Positions 1 to 8,687 of a DNA stretch of 64,000 nucleotides are shown in pieces. A program made the position numbers and the translations under genes. The notes under the pieces were generated by a model. That model did no database searches. It saw only the letters and a program-made list of their open reading frames with translations, and was not told where the DNA came from. This DNA is from Candidatus Binataceae bacterium. GTDB taxonomy: Bacteria > Desulfobacterota > Binatia > Binatales > Binataceae. The stretch is from assembly GCA_035508495.1 (NCBI GenBank), contig DATJMX010000036.1, positions 1-64,000 of the forward strand, written 5' to 3'. Every line of letters begins with the position of its first letter. The first letter of the stretch is position 1.

Positions 1-295
1 ACCTCATTAAAATATCATCCGGTCCGTGCGTGCTGCCTTCCGCCAGGTAGAAACTGACGGTCGCCGGCCTCAGCCCGCTCGCCCTTACCGTCGCTTGCAG
101 AAACATTTCGCCGCCCGGCGCGCTGCCCGGCGGAACGGGCGCGAGCACGTTCGAAACCGCCACCTGCGCGAATGCAAGCCGCGGCATCGACAGGGCGATC
201 AACCCGACCAACAAGAGTAACGACGCTATGACCTTCGATTGACCCGGGCGGCGATTCGCCGCAAAGTGGCGCGCCGTCGATTTGTCCAATAGCAC
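1..295 (-). CDS. Exported protein of unknown function, N-terminal part only
   Basis: The reading frame runs off the left edge, so only about 98 N-terminal residues are visible. From a GTG at 295 the protein has a basic N-region with RRPGQSK near residues 15-21. A hydrophobic stretch (IASLLLLVGLIALSM, residues 23-37) follows, then a signal-peptidase-like site near AFAQ (41-44). The mature part starts Pro/Gly-rich and includes ATVSFYLAEGSTHGPDD. A GGAG lies nine bases before the GTG, which decided the start. The visible part matches no family I recognise. The overlapping frame from 305 lacks a signal peptide and is rejected. Export is inferred from the signal sequence alone. Confidence 0.55.
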   Translation of the reverse strand, partial: MLLDKSTARHFAANRRPGQSKVIASLLLLVGLIALSMPRLAFAQVAVSNVLAPVPPGSAPGGEMFLQATVRASGLRPATVSFYLAEGSTHGPDDILMR

Positions 296-332
296 TGGCA
301 GACACTCCGCTTCCTTTTGATAAGCTCTACTT

Positions 333-361
333 CCTGTAGGATAGCTTTCACATGAAGTCAA
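333..361 (-). promoter_or_regulatory. Candidate sigma70-like promoter for the exported protein
   Basis: On the minus strand TTGACT (356-361) is followed after 17 bases by TACAGG (333-338), about 38 bases before the GTG at 295. The -35 match is good and the -10 match is poor, so this is a weak prediction. Confidence 0.25.
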
Positions 362-464
362 ACGCGCTAATCATTTTGAAAGGTACAAGACGCGAAGTGC
401 GCAGCGGTGCGATATTTACCGATGGATTTTTGAGCTAAGCCGCCTTAAGAAGAAAACGAAGAAT

Positions 465-553
465 CACCACCAAGATCACAAATGCACTAAGAAAGGCGGC
501 GCTCGCGCCGCCCTTTAGTGTTTTTCTTTGTGACTTTGTGACCTTCGTGGTTG
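465..553. repeat. MITE-like intergenic inverted repeat, copy 1
   Basis: The outer arms are CACCACCAAGATCAC on the left and GTGACCTTCGTGGTTG on the right, and they are imperfect inverted repeats. The centre is a perfect GC hairpin, GGCGGCG-CTCG-CGCCGCC. A second copy lies at 1406-1509 and shares the 19-base right arm CTTTGTGACCTTCGTGGTT exactly. No open frame lies inside. The stretch from 296 to 603 holds this element, a candidate promoter and nothing else I can recognise. CACNAAG/CTTNGTG-type intergenic repeats occur in many environmental bacteria; mobility by a transposase in trans is an inference. Confidence 0.7.
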
Positions 554-603
554 TTGAATCTGCTGCTGGTGATTCGTTCGCGGTCTCCGTACAGAATGCT
601 CAC

Positions 604-1377
604 ATGACGCGGCATCACGATGGCAGCGCGGGCGATGCAAACTACGGCGTAATCGGCCAGGGCTACAGCCACTATCGGCGGCCCGAGCCGCGGATCGCTG
701 CGATGATCGGCGAAGCGCTGGGCGATTCGCGAACGGTTCTAAACGTCGGCGCGGGCGCCGGCTCGTATGAACCCGCCGATCGCGTCGTGACCGCGGTTGA
801 GCCGTCGGCGACGATGCGCGCGCAGCGGGGCGCGCATCTGTCTGCGGCGATCGATGCGTTCGCGGACCATCTGCCGTTTGACGATCGCTCCTTCGATGCG
901 GCGATGGCAGTGTTCACAGTGCATCAGTGGCCCGATCTGCGCGCGGGCCTCCGCGAAGTGCGGCGCGTCACGCGCGGACCGATCGTGATCATGGCCGGCG
1001 ACCCCGACGAGCTCAATCGCTTCTGGCTGAATGAATACGTACCCGAAGTGATCGCGGTCGAAGCGCGCCGCTTTCCTCCTATCTCGTCAATCGTCGAGGC
1101 GCTCGGCGCCAGGGCGGAAATTCTGAGCGTCCCGATCCCATTGAACTGTACCGACGGATTCGCGGAGGCGTATTACGGACGCCCCGAAGGCTTGCTCGAC
1201 CCGGGCGCGCGGCGCGCATGCTCTGCATGGAGCTTCGTCGATTCATCGATCGAAGAGCGGTTGGTGCGAGATCTTACACGCGACCTCGATAACGGCACCT
1301 GGGACGTGAATAACGGCCACCTGCGCACGCAAGCAGAGTTTCACGGCTCGCTGAAACTGGTCATCAGCCGTGTGTGA
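604..1377 (+). CDS. Class I SAM-dependent methyltransferase
   Basis: A 257-residue methyltransferase of the UbiE/Methyltransf_11 type. Motif I is VLNVGAGAGSYE (residues 45-56). The acidic residue ending beta-2 lies in TAVEPS (about 63-68), and a motif IV-like stretch FDAAMAVFTVHQW is followed by LREVRRV. The substrate cannot be read from the sequence. I chose the ATG at 604 because an earlier in-frame GTG at 538 lies inside the repeat arm. The gene stands alone, bracketed by repeat copies at 465-553 and 1406-1509, so it may have arrived or been retained as a cassette. SAM use is a confident family assignment. Confidence 0.85.
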   Translation: MTRHHDGSAGDANYGVIGQGYSHYRRPEPRIAAMIGEALGDSRTVLNVGAGAGSYEPADRVVTAVEPSATMRAQRGAHLSAAIDAFADHLPFDDRSFDAAMAVFTVHQWPDLRAGLREVRRVTRGPIVIMAGDPDELNRFWLNEYVPEVIAVEARRFPPISSIVEALGARAEILSVPIPLNCTDGFAEAYYGRPEGLLDPGARRACSAWSFVDSSIEERLVRDLTRDLDNGTWDVNNGHLRTQAEFHGSLKLVISRV

Positions 1378-1405
1378 TTTCGCGACTATCGAAATTCAGA
1401 AGATG

Positions 1406-1509
1406 ACCACCAAGACACGAAGGTAAGACACAGGGGGCACGAAGACGGTCGGCGCTCGCGCCGCCCTTAAAGGTTTTTCCGACTTCGTGCCTTTGTGACC
1501 TTCGTGGTT
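1406..1509. repeat. MITE-like intergenic inverted repeat, copy 2
   Basis: The left arm GACCACCAAGACACGAAGG pairs imperfectly with the right arm TGCCTTTGTGACCTTCGTGGTT around the hairpin GGCGCTCGCGCC. It has the same orientation and the same 19-base right arm (1491-1509) as copy 1, so the 957 bases between the arms are bounded by direct repeats. It also lies between the convergent ends of the methyltransferase and the TldE-like gene, where the hairpin could act as a terminator. Confidence 0.7.
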
Positions 1510-1526
1510 TGACTGGCCGTCTGCGC

Positions 1527-3050
1527 TCAGGGATTCGCCGCAACTTCGGCGAGTGCGATAGCGTCGAGTGCGATTGATGGCACGTAGTAGGCCTCGGGCG
1601 AGCCCCAGACTATTGCGGGCGTAGAGCGGGAGCCGATTGCCAGCGGGTGTTTGAAGACCTGCGCGATGTTGGCGTTGATGCGAAGGCTGTTGGGTGCGAC
1701 GGGGTCGGCGATTTTGCCGTTGCGAATCAGGTAGGAGTCCCCGCTCACGGTGCAGGTGAAGTCGCCCGCGCGCTGGCCGTTGATTGGATAGGTGTACCAG
1801 ACGCGACCGATGTAGATGCCGTCGCGCACCGCAGCCAGCAGCGCATCCTCGGCGACGCCGCCGCGCGCCCGCATCACGACGTTAGTTCCCGCCGTGCCAG
1901 GATGCCCGTCGAAGCGACGGCCTCCGCCCTCGCCGAGGCGATAGCCGTTGTGTGCCGGGAATTGCAGTTTATCGCCGCCGGCCGAGCCGAGTTTCTCGGC
2001 GCGTTCTTCGTCAGTCAGCAGGCGATGCGAATCGTAAACCGTCGAGAGCAGGCCGATGAGCTTGCCGTTGCGAATGAGATCCGTGCGCTGCGCCGCCAGG
2101 CCTTCGCACGTGATACGGCGGCGCGCTGCACCCGCGCGATGCGCGGGATCGTCGAACAGGCTAAGCCGCTCATCCATCACGCTCGTGCCGAAGCGGCCAT
2201 GGTAGGCGGAACTCGCGGCGTGAAACGCGCCCGTCGTGACCGAACCCATCACCATGTAGTTGAGAATCTCGGCAATCGGCTGCGGTCCGAGCACAACGCG
2301 GTAAGTGCCTGAGGCTGGCCGCGTTCCGCTTGCGAGACTGAGAGCGCGCTTCACCGCGTCGCGTCCGAGCGTCGCCGCCGAGGCATGCATCGCCTGAGCG
2401 GACGAGCCCAGCGCGCTGGCCGTGCCCTTCGCGTCGAGCGATTCGATGAGCGCAGTCACCGACGAACTGAAGTGCGCGCTCTCGTCGGTGCGGATATCTG
2501 CGAAGTGCGACGCCGCGATCGCGATACGATCGCGAATCACCGAAACGTCGCCGCCGATGACGAGTCCCGGATGCTCCCGCTTGGCGGCATCGGAGCGCTT
2601 GAACGAATCGATCGCGCCGCGCACGACACTCCATGCCGCACTGGCGATCGCTGCATCGCTCACGCGCGCGAGATCGGATTTCTCACCGGCGGGCAGCTTG
2701 AGATGGCGCGGCTCCTGGGGAAATCCCGGAAAATGTGGATCGACAACGAGCGCTCGCTTGGCGCGCGCCAGTCCCTTGCGCACCGCGTCGAGGCTGAAGT
2801 CGGCGGCTTCGAAGGCGCTGCCAATTTCGTGCGCGTCGCGTTTCATCGCGAGCCGCACCTGCCATCCGTCGGCGTGCAGCGACTTGAATTCCTCGACGCC
2901 GCGGCACGGAATGTCGGAGGTGAAATTGAGCCGCGCGATTCGATGCTCGCCGCTCGAGCAATAAATTTCGAATTCGAGCAACTCGCTGTCACGCGCGAGA
3001 AGTTTCGCCGCTGCACGCGCAAAGCGCGACAGTTCCGCCGCTTTGAGCAT
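1527..3050 (-). CDS. tldE: TldE/PmbA-like subunit of a TldD/E metalloprotease
   Basis: A 507-residue TldD/PmbA family protein. The C-terminal half carries family segments such as GSVTTGAFHAASSAYHGRFG, followed by a region around RRRITCEGLAAQRTDLIRNG. There is no HExxxH motif, as expected for the non-catalytic TldE/PmbA partner. In the known family TldD and TldE form a heterodimeric cytoplasmic protease that degrades or trims unfolded peptides, including microcin precursors and the antitoxin CcdA. The ATG overlaps the TGA of the tldD gene as ATGA (3048-3052), so the two subunits are translationally coupled. No peptide precursor gene is visible nearby, so the substrate is unknown. Confidence 0.85.
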   Translation of the reverse strand: MLKAAELSRFARAAAKLLARDSELLEFEIYCSSGEHRIARLNFTSDIPCRGVEEFKSLHADGWQVRLAMKRDAHEIGSAFEAADFSLDAVRKGLARAKRALVVDPHFPGFPQEPRHLKLPAGEKSDLARVSDAAIASAAWSVVRGAIDSFKRSDAAKREHPGLVIGGDVSVIRDRIAIAASHFADIRTDESAHFSSSVTALIESLDAKGTASALGSSAQAMHASAATLGRDAVKRALSLASGTRPASGTYRVVLGPQPIAEILNYMVMGSVTTGAFHAASSAYHGRFGTSVMDERLSLFDDPAHRAGAARRRITCEGLAAQRTDLIRNGKLIGLLSTVYDSHRLLTDEERAEKLGSAGGDKLQFPAHNGYRLGEGGGRRFDGHPGTAGTNVVMRARGGVAEDALLAAVRDGIYIGRVWYTYPINGQRAGDFTCTVSGDSYLIRNGKIADPVAPNSLRINANIAQVFKHPLAIGSRSTPAIVWGSPEAYYVPSIALDAIALAEVAANP

Positions 3051-4627
3051 CAGCCGCCCCCGAGCCGCGCCCGCGAGCGCAGCGTCGGCCCGCCGTTCGA
3101 CATCCGCTTCACCTGCATCGGCTGCCCCTTGCCGCAGTTGGGGATCGCGATGAGCCGCAGATCGTTGCCGACCGCGTCGACGTTCATGAAGAAGCTCTTC
3201 GAGTCGGCGATCACGCTGCCCGCGCGATAGAGCTTTCCAAGCCGGCCATGATCGATCTCGTAAACGCGGCGCGCCGAGATGCGGAAGTTCTCGCGCGATT
3301 CGGCGATCGACGGTGTCTGATGTCCGCAGACATAGTAGCCGCGCTCGACCTCACCGATGATCTTGTCGGGCGGCGTCTCGCCAGGCATGAAGAACGTGTT
3401 CGACATCCGGATGAGCGGCACGTGCCATCCTTCGGACGCCCGCGCGTGGCCGTTGGGCTCCGCGCCGAGCGCGGCGGCAGTGTCGCGCGAGTTGAGAAAG
3501 CCGTTGAAGATTCCCTGGTCGATATTGATCACGCGATGGCCGGGCGTGCCCTCGTGGTCGTAGCGATAGTGCCCATAGCCGTCGAGCGTCGGATCGGAGC
3601 AGGCAGACAGCAGCGGCGATCCGATGCGATGGCCGATCTGATTCTCCGCGAGCGACTTCAGAAACCAGCTTCGGCCCGCGTACGCCGCTTCCATCTTGAG
3701 CGCGCGATCTGCTTCCGACGGATGTCCGACGATCTCGTGCGCCGCGAGCGCGTTGAAGTGCGGATCCGTCACGACCACCACTTCGCCGTCAGTCGCCTTG
3801 AGCGCAGGTGCGGCAGCGAGTTCGCGCGCTTCGGTGGCGAGCTCGGTGCAGAAGCCGATGAGATCGCGATTCGGCATCAGCTCGCCGCGCCATCCGTCGG
3901 CGATACTCTCGAAGCCGCGCTGTTGACCGATAGTGTCGTAGCTTTCCTGGTGGCCGTCGCCGCTCTGCGCCACGACGTAACAATCGCCCTGCGCAAACGC
4001 GGTCGCCTGCGAGATCAGGCTGCCGCTCGTGCTGACAAAGATTTCGTGGCGCAGCTCCGTCATCGCGGCCGCGACGTTGAAAGCGATTTCCTTGCCGAGT
4101 CCGGAGACGGCGCGCGAAGCGTCGAGCGCAAGCCGCTTAAGTTCGTCACTATCGAGGCTCCGCGGATCGCGCTTGTAATGCGCCTCGACTTCGTCGCGCA
4201 CCGGAGCGGGCGGCAGCGAGGCCCGCAGCATGAGCGAATCGGCGCTGGCGCCGAGGCTCTTCGTGAGCGCGGCTTTCTCGCGCGCGCTGAATCGGGCGCG
4301 ATCGTGCGCCTCGTCGAGCGCGCGCCTGAGCGCCGCAACGAGCTTTGTAGGCGAGCGCGCCAGAGTGCCGACTTCGCCACCGGTCTGGCCGTGCCCCACG
4401 ACGCCTCCTTGCTCGGCATGCACCGAGATCGCATACGCGGCGGTCGCGCTTTCGTTGGCGTCGCGCGGCTCGCCGTTGGTTGCCGATGCGGACCGGTTGA
4501 AGACGACTTCAAAGCGCAGGTCGGCATACGCCGCGCCACGATGCGATTTGGCAAAGCGCGCGAGGAGCGCCGGCCCCTCGCGCTTTAAGTATTCGATCGA
4601 TTCGAAGAGATCGCTGGACGTGGGCAT
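3050..4627 (-). CDS. tldD: TldD-like catalytic metalloprotease subunit
   Basis: A 525-residue TldD family protein with the zinc-binding motif HEIVGH at residues 297-302. Near the C-terminus are IPNCGKGQPMQ and SNGGPT, the conserved Cys/GGP region of active TldD. It is somewhat longer than E. coli TldD (about 480 residues), with extra sequence in the N-terminal 60 residues. It sits between the upstream CoA-transferase gene (19-base gap) and the coupled TldE subunit, so the three genes probably form one transcript. The known role of the family is ATP-independent peptide cleavage by the TldD/E dimer in the cytoplasm. The link to a CoA-transferase has no explanation I know of. Confidence 0.88.
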   Translation of the reverse strand: MPTSSDLFESIEYLKREGPALLARFAKSHRGAAYADLRFEVVFNRSASATNGEPRDANESATAAYAISVHAEQGGVVGHGQTGGEVGTLARSPTKLVAALRRALDEAHDRARFSAREKAALTKSLGASADSLMLRASLPPAPVRDEVEAHYKRDPRSLDSDELKRLALDASRAVSGLGKEIAFNVAAAMTELRHEIFVSTSGSLISQATAFAQGDCYVVAQSGDGHQESYDTIGQQRGFESIADGWRGELMPNRDLIGFCTELATEARELAAAPALKATDGEVVVVTDPHFNALAAHEIVGHPSEADRALKMEAAYAGRSWFLKSLAENQIGHRIGSPLLSACSDPTLDGYGHYRYDHEGTPGHRVINIDQGIFNGFLNSRDTAAALGAEPNGHARASEGWHVPLIRMSNTFFMPGETPPDKIIGEVERGYYVCGHQTPSIAESRENFRISARRVYEIDHGRLGKLYRAGSVIADSKSFFMNVDAVGNDLRLIAIPNCGKGQPMQVKRMSNGGPTLRSRARLGGG

Positions 4628-4646
4628 CGACGAATGGCCGGCGCGG

Positions 4647-5843
4647 TTAGATCACGCCTTCGCCGCGAAGCGCTTCGCACTGCTGTGCGCTCATCCCGAG
4701 CATCTCGCCGAGGACTTCCGTCGTATGCTGTCCGTGCAGCGGCGCGGGCTTCACCTCGACGGGAGAGTCCTCGAGCTTGATCGGACATCCCGGCATCGTG
4801 AACTCGCCGCGCGCCGGATGGTTGATCGTCACGATCATGCCGCGCTCTTTCATGTGCGGGTCGTTCAGCAGCTCGACGCTGTCCAGCACCTTTCCGCACG
4901 GCACGCCAGCCTCGCCCAGGATGCGCATCACTTCGTGCTTGCTGCGTTGCATGGTCCATTCGTGGATCGCCTCGGTGAGAGCGTCGATATTGGCGGCGCG
5001 CGAGCGATGGTCCTTGAAGCGATCGTCGGCCGCCATCTCGGGCTTGCCCATCGCGCGGCACAGGCTCTCCCACATATCGGGCGTGGTGCAGAGAATAAAC
5101 ACGTAGTCATTGTCTCCCCCGGGCGCGCACTTGAAGACGTCACCCGGTCCGGCACTGGTGCGATTTCCCACTCGCGGCGAAGGCTTGTGCGTGATGTAGG
5201 TGCCCATCATCGGAACGCGCACAAAATTGAGCACGCACTCCTGCATCGCGACTTCGACCTTCTGCCCGTGCCCGGTGCGCTCGCGCTGGATGTATGCGGC
5301 GAGCACTCCAGTCGCGGCGTGGATCCCTGTTCCGGTGTCGCCGATCGTCGGACCCGGCTTGAGCGGTGGCGAGCCCGGAAATCCAGTCAGCGTCATCGCG
5401 CCGCCCGTCGCCTGCGCGATCATGTCGAAGCTCTTGAACTTGCTGTACGGCCCATAGGTGCCGAAGCCTTTGATCGTCAGGTAGATGAGCCGCGGATTGA
5501 TTTCGCGCAGCTTGTCGTAGCCGAGGCCGAGGCCCTCGAGCGTGCCCAGCGAATAGTTCTCCGCGAGGATATCGACTTTCTTCACCAACTCGATAAAAAG
5601 CTCGCGGCCCTTGTCAGTCTTGAGGTTGATCGTGACGCTGCGCTTGTTGGCGTTGAGCAGGATGAAGTAGTGCGAATCGACGCCCTGCTTTTCCGTGAGC
5701 AGCCATCTGCCCTGCTCGCCCATCTTCGGCGACTCGACTTTGATGACGTCGGCGCCGAGCCACGCGAGCATCTCGGTGCACGAAGTGCCCGCTTCGAACT
5801 GGGTCAAGTCGAGGACTTTCACGCCGGCCAGCGCTTTTTCCAT
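4647..5843 (-). CDS. Class III (CaiB/BaiF-type) CoA-transferase
   Basis: A 398-residue family III CoA-transferase. It opens with GVKVLDLTQFEAGTSCTEMLAWLGADVIKVESP, the typical N-terminal Rossmann segment. It continues with INLKTDKGRELF, VDILAENYSLGTLE, LIYLTIKGFG and, in the active-site region, GPTIGDTGTGIHA with the likely catalytic Asp. The family moves CoA between acyl-CoA and free carboxylic acids, activating or recycling organic acids. I chose the ATG at 5843 because GGAG lies six bases before it; a longer frame to 5882 adds 13 residues without conservation. It is probably co-transcribed with tldD/tldE and divergent from the MoxR gene. The acid substrate is unknown. Confidence 0.88.
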   Translation of the reverse strand: MEKALAGVKVLDLTQFEAGTSCTEMLAWLGADVIKVESPKMGEQGRWLLTEKQGVDSHYFILLNANKRSVTINLKTDKGRELFIELVKKVDILAENYSLGTLEGLGLGYDKLREINPRLIYLTIKGFGTYGPYSKFKSFDMIAQATGGAMTLTGFPGSPPLKPGPTIGDTGTGIHAATGVLAAYIQRERTGHGQKVEVAMQECVLNFVRVPMMGTYITHKPSPRVGNRTSAGPGDVFKCAPGGDNDYVFILCTTPDMWESLCRAMGKPEMAADDRFKDHRSRAANIDALTEAIHEWTMQRSKHEVMRILGEAGVPCGKVLDSVELLNDPHMKERGMIVTINHPARGEFTMPGCPIKLEDSPVEVKPAPLHGQHTTEVLGEMLGMSAQQCEALRGEGVI

Positions 5844-6006
5844 CGCGATTCTCCTGCTCAATGGCGCCGTCAGAAGCGGCACCGGTCAACGATGCGGACG
5901 GTGATGAACCTTTCTATCGCCCCCGAACGCTATGCGGCAAGCGCGGATGCTTATGTCGTTTGGCCGCGTCTGGTAGATCATGAGAGGAAGCGCATCGCGA
6001 CCGCAT

Positions 6007-7137
6007 ATGACAGAGGCCACAGCCAAGCTTGCTCGCATCCGCGAAGAACTCAACCGGCAATTCCTTGAGCGCGCGGACATGATCGACGGCGCGCTCGTCG
6101 CGCTGCTCTCGCGCAGTCACGTGCTGATCATCGGCCCGCCGGGCACGGCGAAGTCGATGCTCGCCGACGAGCTGTGCCGGCGCGTCGAAGGCGCGCAGTA
6201 CTTCCAGTGGTTGCTGACGAAGTTCAGCACGCCTGAGGAAATTTTCGGCGCCGTCAGCCTGAAGGGCCTAGAGGAAGATGACTATCGGCGGGTCACGGCG
6301 CACAAGCTGCCCGAGGCGCATATCGCGTTCCTCGATGAGATCTTCAAGGCCAACTCATCGATCCTCAACGCGCTGTTGACGATCATCAACGAGCGCGTGT
6401 TTCACAACGGGCGCGAGCGCGTCGACGTGCCGCTGCTCACGATGTTCGGTGCCTCCAACGAGTTGCCCGACGAAGACGAGCTGACCGCGCTCTACGATCG
6501 CTTCATGCTGCGCTTCATCGCGGACTATATCGCCGACGAATTCCGGTTCCTGAGAATGCTCGGCGGGCAGGGGCATGTTCCGCGCACGACGATCACGTTC
6601 GGCGAGCTGGCCGAGCTGATTCAAGCGGCTGAAGAAATCGCGATCAGCGGCGTAGTGCTGGAGCTGATCGCCGGCCTGCGCAAGCATCTCGGCTCGCAGC
6701 AGATCATCGTGTCGGATCGGCGCTGGAAGAACTCGCTCGCCGTGATGCGTGCGCACGCGCTGCTGCTCGGCCGCGATACTGTCACTGAAGACGACGTGAT
6801 GTTCCTCGAACACGTGCTGTGGAAGGATCCCGAGGAACGTCCGAAGGTGATCGAAGCGATCAAGCGCCTCGTCAAAGGCTACGAGGAGAAGGCGCAGGAG
6901 CTGCTCTTCGAAAGCCGCGAGCTGCGCGAATACGCCGAGGGCCACTGGGAAAGCGACGAGCAGAAGATGCGCGCGCTGACCGAGGTCAATGCCAAGATCG
7001 CGCGGATCGTCGCCGAGTTCGAAAAGGTCACCCGCGAAGCGTCGGAAAGCGGGCGCACAATCGCCAATGCCGACGCGATGCGCAACGAAGTCCGCGACAT
7101 CCAGATGGCGATGCTGCGCCGGAGCCTCGGCGCCTGA
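6007..7137 (+). CDS. MoxR/RavA-type AAA+ ATPase
   Basis: An AAA+ ATPase of the MoxR class, closest in style to RavA. The Walker A is GPPGTAKS (residues 43-50). The Walker B is IAFLDEIFKAN (about 105-115). Sensor 1 is MFGASNELPDE and the arginine-finger region is LYDRFMLRF. The C-terminal third is helical and charged (KGYEEKAQELLFESRELREYAEG). MoxR ATPases act as chaperones that insert cofactors or remodel complexes, usually with a VWA-domain partner. No VWA gene is adjacent; recO follows after six bases. The ATG at 5980 is an alternative start adding nine residues, and neither start has an ideal ribosome-binding site. Confidence 0.85.
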   Translation: MTEATAKLARIREELNRQFLERADMIDGALVALLSRSHVLIIGPPGTAKSMLADELCRRVEGAQYFQWLLTKFSTPEEIFGAVSLKGLEEDDYRRVTAHKLPEAHIAFLDEIFKANSSILNALLTIINERVFHNGRERVDVPLLTMFGASNELPDEDELTALYDRFMLRFIADYIADEFRFLRMLGGQGHVPRTTITFGELAELIQAAEEIAISGVVLELIAGLRKHLGSQQIIVSDRRWKNSLAVMRAHALLLGRDTVTEDDVMFLEHVLWKDPEERPKVIEAIKRLVKGYEEKAQELLFESRELREYAEGHWESDEQKMRALTEVNAKIARIVAEFEKVTREASESGRTIANADAMRNEVRDIQMAMLRRSLGA

Positions 7138-7143
7138 GCTGCG

Positions 7144-7911
7144 ATGCCGGCGGAGGAATCGACGCCCGCAATCGTGATCCGCGCGCGCGACTATGCCGAT
7201 TCGGATCGAATCGTCACGCTGCTCACTCTCGAGGCCGGCAAGCTGAGTGGAATCGCCAAGGGCGCGAAGGCCTCGCGCCATCGCTTCGAGCGCAAGCTCG
7301 AGCCCTTCTCGCACGTGATGCTGCATTTCAAGCGGCGCCCGCACGGCCAGCTCGTCTTCATCACCAAGGCTGAAGCGGCGGACCTGCCGCAGCACGTGCT
7401 CGACGACGACCTCGGCAAAATCGCGCTCGGCAGCTACATGCTCGAGCTGTCAGATGCGCTCACGACCGAGGAAAGCGAAGCCGCCGAAGCGTATCGCATA
7501 CTCGAAGCGGGTCTGCGCACGCTCGCAGCGATGTCGCTAAGCGCATCGCTCAAGCAGTCATTCGAATTGAAGATCCTGGGATGGGCGGGCTACGGCCTCG
7601 AGTTCGCGCGATGCCGCGTCTGTGCGGAAGCGGTCACGGCGGAAAGCGATGCGATGTATTTCGTGCTCGCGCGCGGCGGAATCGTGTGTACGCGATGCCG
7701 CAACTCGATACCCGAGGGCGCAATCAGGATGGGCGCGCTCAGTGCCTATGCGCTCGCGCGCCTTGCGAACGCCACGCTCGCAGACGCGCCGCACCTGCCC
7801 GCATCGGGCGCCGAAGGTGCGGCAGCGCTCGCGCGCTTTATTTCATCGATTCTCGATCGCAAGCTGCGCTCGGCAGCGTTCCTCGAATCAATTCTCGGTG
7901 GTGGCGCCTGA
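7144..7911 (+). CDS. recO: DNA repair protein RecO
   Basis: A 255-residue RecO. The N-terminal OB-fold begins IVIRARDYADSDRIVTLLTLEAGKLSGIAKGAK, the signature start of the family. The middle is helical and includes LELSDALTTEESEAAEAYRILEAGL. A zinc site is built from CRVC and CTRC in the C-terminal half. RecO loads RecA onto SSB-coated single-stranded DNA in the RecF pathway and acts in the cytoplasm. It follows the MoxR gene by six bases, so it is probably co-transcribed. Its last 24 bases overlap the end of the convergent msrA gene. Confidence 0.93.
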   Translation: MPAEESTPAIVIRARDYADSDRIVTLLTLEAGKLSGIAKGAKASRHRFERKLEPFSHVMLHFKRRPHGQLVFITKAEAADLPQHVLDDDLGKIALGSYMLELSDALTTEESEAAEAYRILEAGLRTLAAMSLSASLKQSFELKILGWAGYGLEFARCRVCAEAVTAESDAMYFVLARGGIVCTRCRNSIPEGAIRMGALSAYALARLANATLADAPHLPASGAEGAAALARFISSILDRKLRSAAFLESILGGGA

Positions 7912-8616
7912 GCCCGCGATCTGCACATTCGAGTTGTACAGTTCAGGATACTTGTCGCGCAGCGCGTTCAGCTTCGGCCAATCGTTGAAAACGATATATG
8001 GATTCTTCGGATGCAGCTCGAAGTAGTTCTGATGATATCCCTCGGCCGGATAGAAATGCTTTAGCGGCACGACTTCAGTGACTATCGGCGCGCCGAAAGT
8101 ATTTTTCTTATCCGCCTGCGAAATATATTGCTGCGCTTCCTTCTTCTGCTGATCGTTGCTGTAGAAAATCATCGATCGATACTGCGTACCTTCGTCAGGC
8201 CCCTGGCGATTCAGCTCGGTCGGATCGTGAGCGACATTGAAGAAGACTTTCAGCAGCTGATCGTAGGAAACCTGCGCCGGATCATAGACCACCTGCACCG
8301 ATTCGGCGTGGCCGGTCGTCCCCGAGCTCACGATTTCGTAGTGCGCGGTATCGGCGGCGCCACCCGAGTAGCCCGAGGTCACCTGCTCGACGCCCTTGAC
8401 GTGCTTGAAGACGGCATCGACGCCCCAGAAGCATCCGCCGGAGAAGACCGCCGTATCGGTCGGCGTGGTCGTAGCAGCCTGCGCAGAAGGAACATCGATG
8501 ACAATGGGATTGAAGGCCATGCCTTGATCATAGGCAACGAGGCCGAAAAGAACGCCCAGACCAAGGACTATTTTCAGAACTGAAAGGCGCGGATTTGCCT
8601 CTGACTTCGAAAGCAT
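7888..8616 (-). CDS. msrA: Exported or membrane-anchored peptide methionine sulfoxide reductase MsrA
   Basis: A 242-residue MsrA that reduces the S-form of methionine sulfoxide in proteins. The catalytic Cys lies in FSGGCFWGVD. Further family marks are SGYSGG, GHAESVQVVYDP, YRSMIFY and KHFYPAEGYHQNYF. The N-terminus has a hydrophobic helix (VLKIVLGLGVLFGLVAY, about residues 13-29) followed by a signal-cleavage-like AQAA, so it probably acts outside the cytoplasm. The ATG at 8616 follows GGAGAGG by six bases; a longer open frame reaching 9096 is spurious because it overlaps another gene. It converges on recO with a 24-base overlap. A second, cytoplasmic MsrA lies at 9186-9707. Confidence 0.92.
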   Translation of the reverse strand: MLSKSEANPRLSVLKIVLGLGVLFGLVAYDQGMAFNPIVIDVPSAQAATTTPTDTAVFSGGCFWGVDAVFKHVKGVEQVTSGYSGGAADTAHYEIVSSGTTGHAESVQVVYDPAQVSYDQLLKVFFNVAHDPTELNRQGPDEGTQYRSMIFYSNDQQKKEAQQYISQADKKNTFGAPIVTEVVPLKHFYPAEGYHQNYFELHPKNPYIVFNDWPKLNALRDKYPELYNSNVQIAGSGATTEN

Positions 8617-8687
8617 TGCAAACCTCTCCTCCAATATAACCACCCACGAACCAAATACGTTCCGGAGAGTTTGACGTTGCAGGAAAG

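Noticed and set aside
15..305. Open frame from 305 on the minus strand
   Set aside because: It overlaps the frame from 295 that has a signal peptide and a ribosome-binding site, and its product is Arg/Gly-rich without any motif.
4230..6068. 612-residue open frame on the plus strand
   Set aside because: It lies antisense to tldD and the CoA-transferase gene. The product is Arg/His/Ala-rich, typical of a mirror frame in GC-rich coding DNA.
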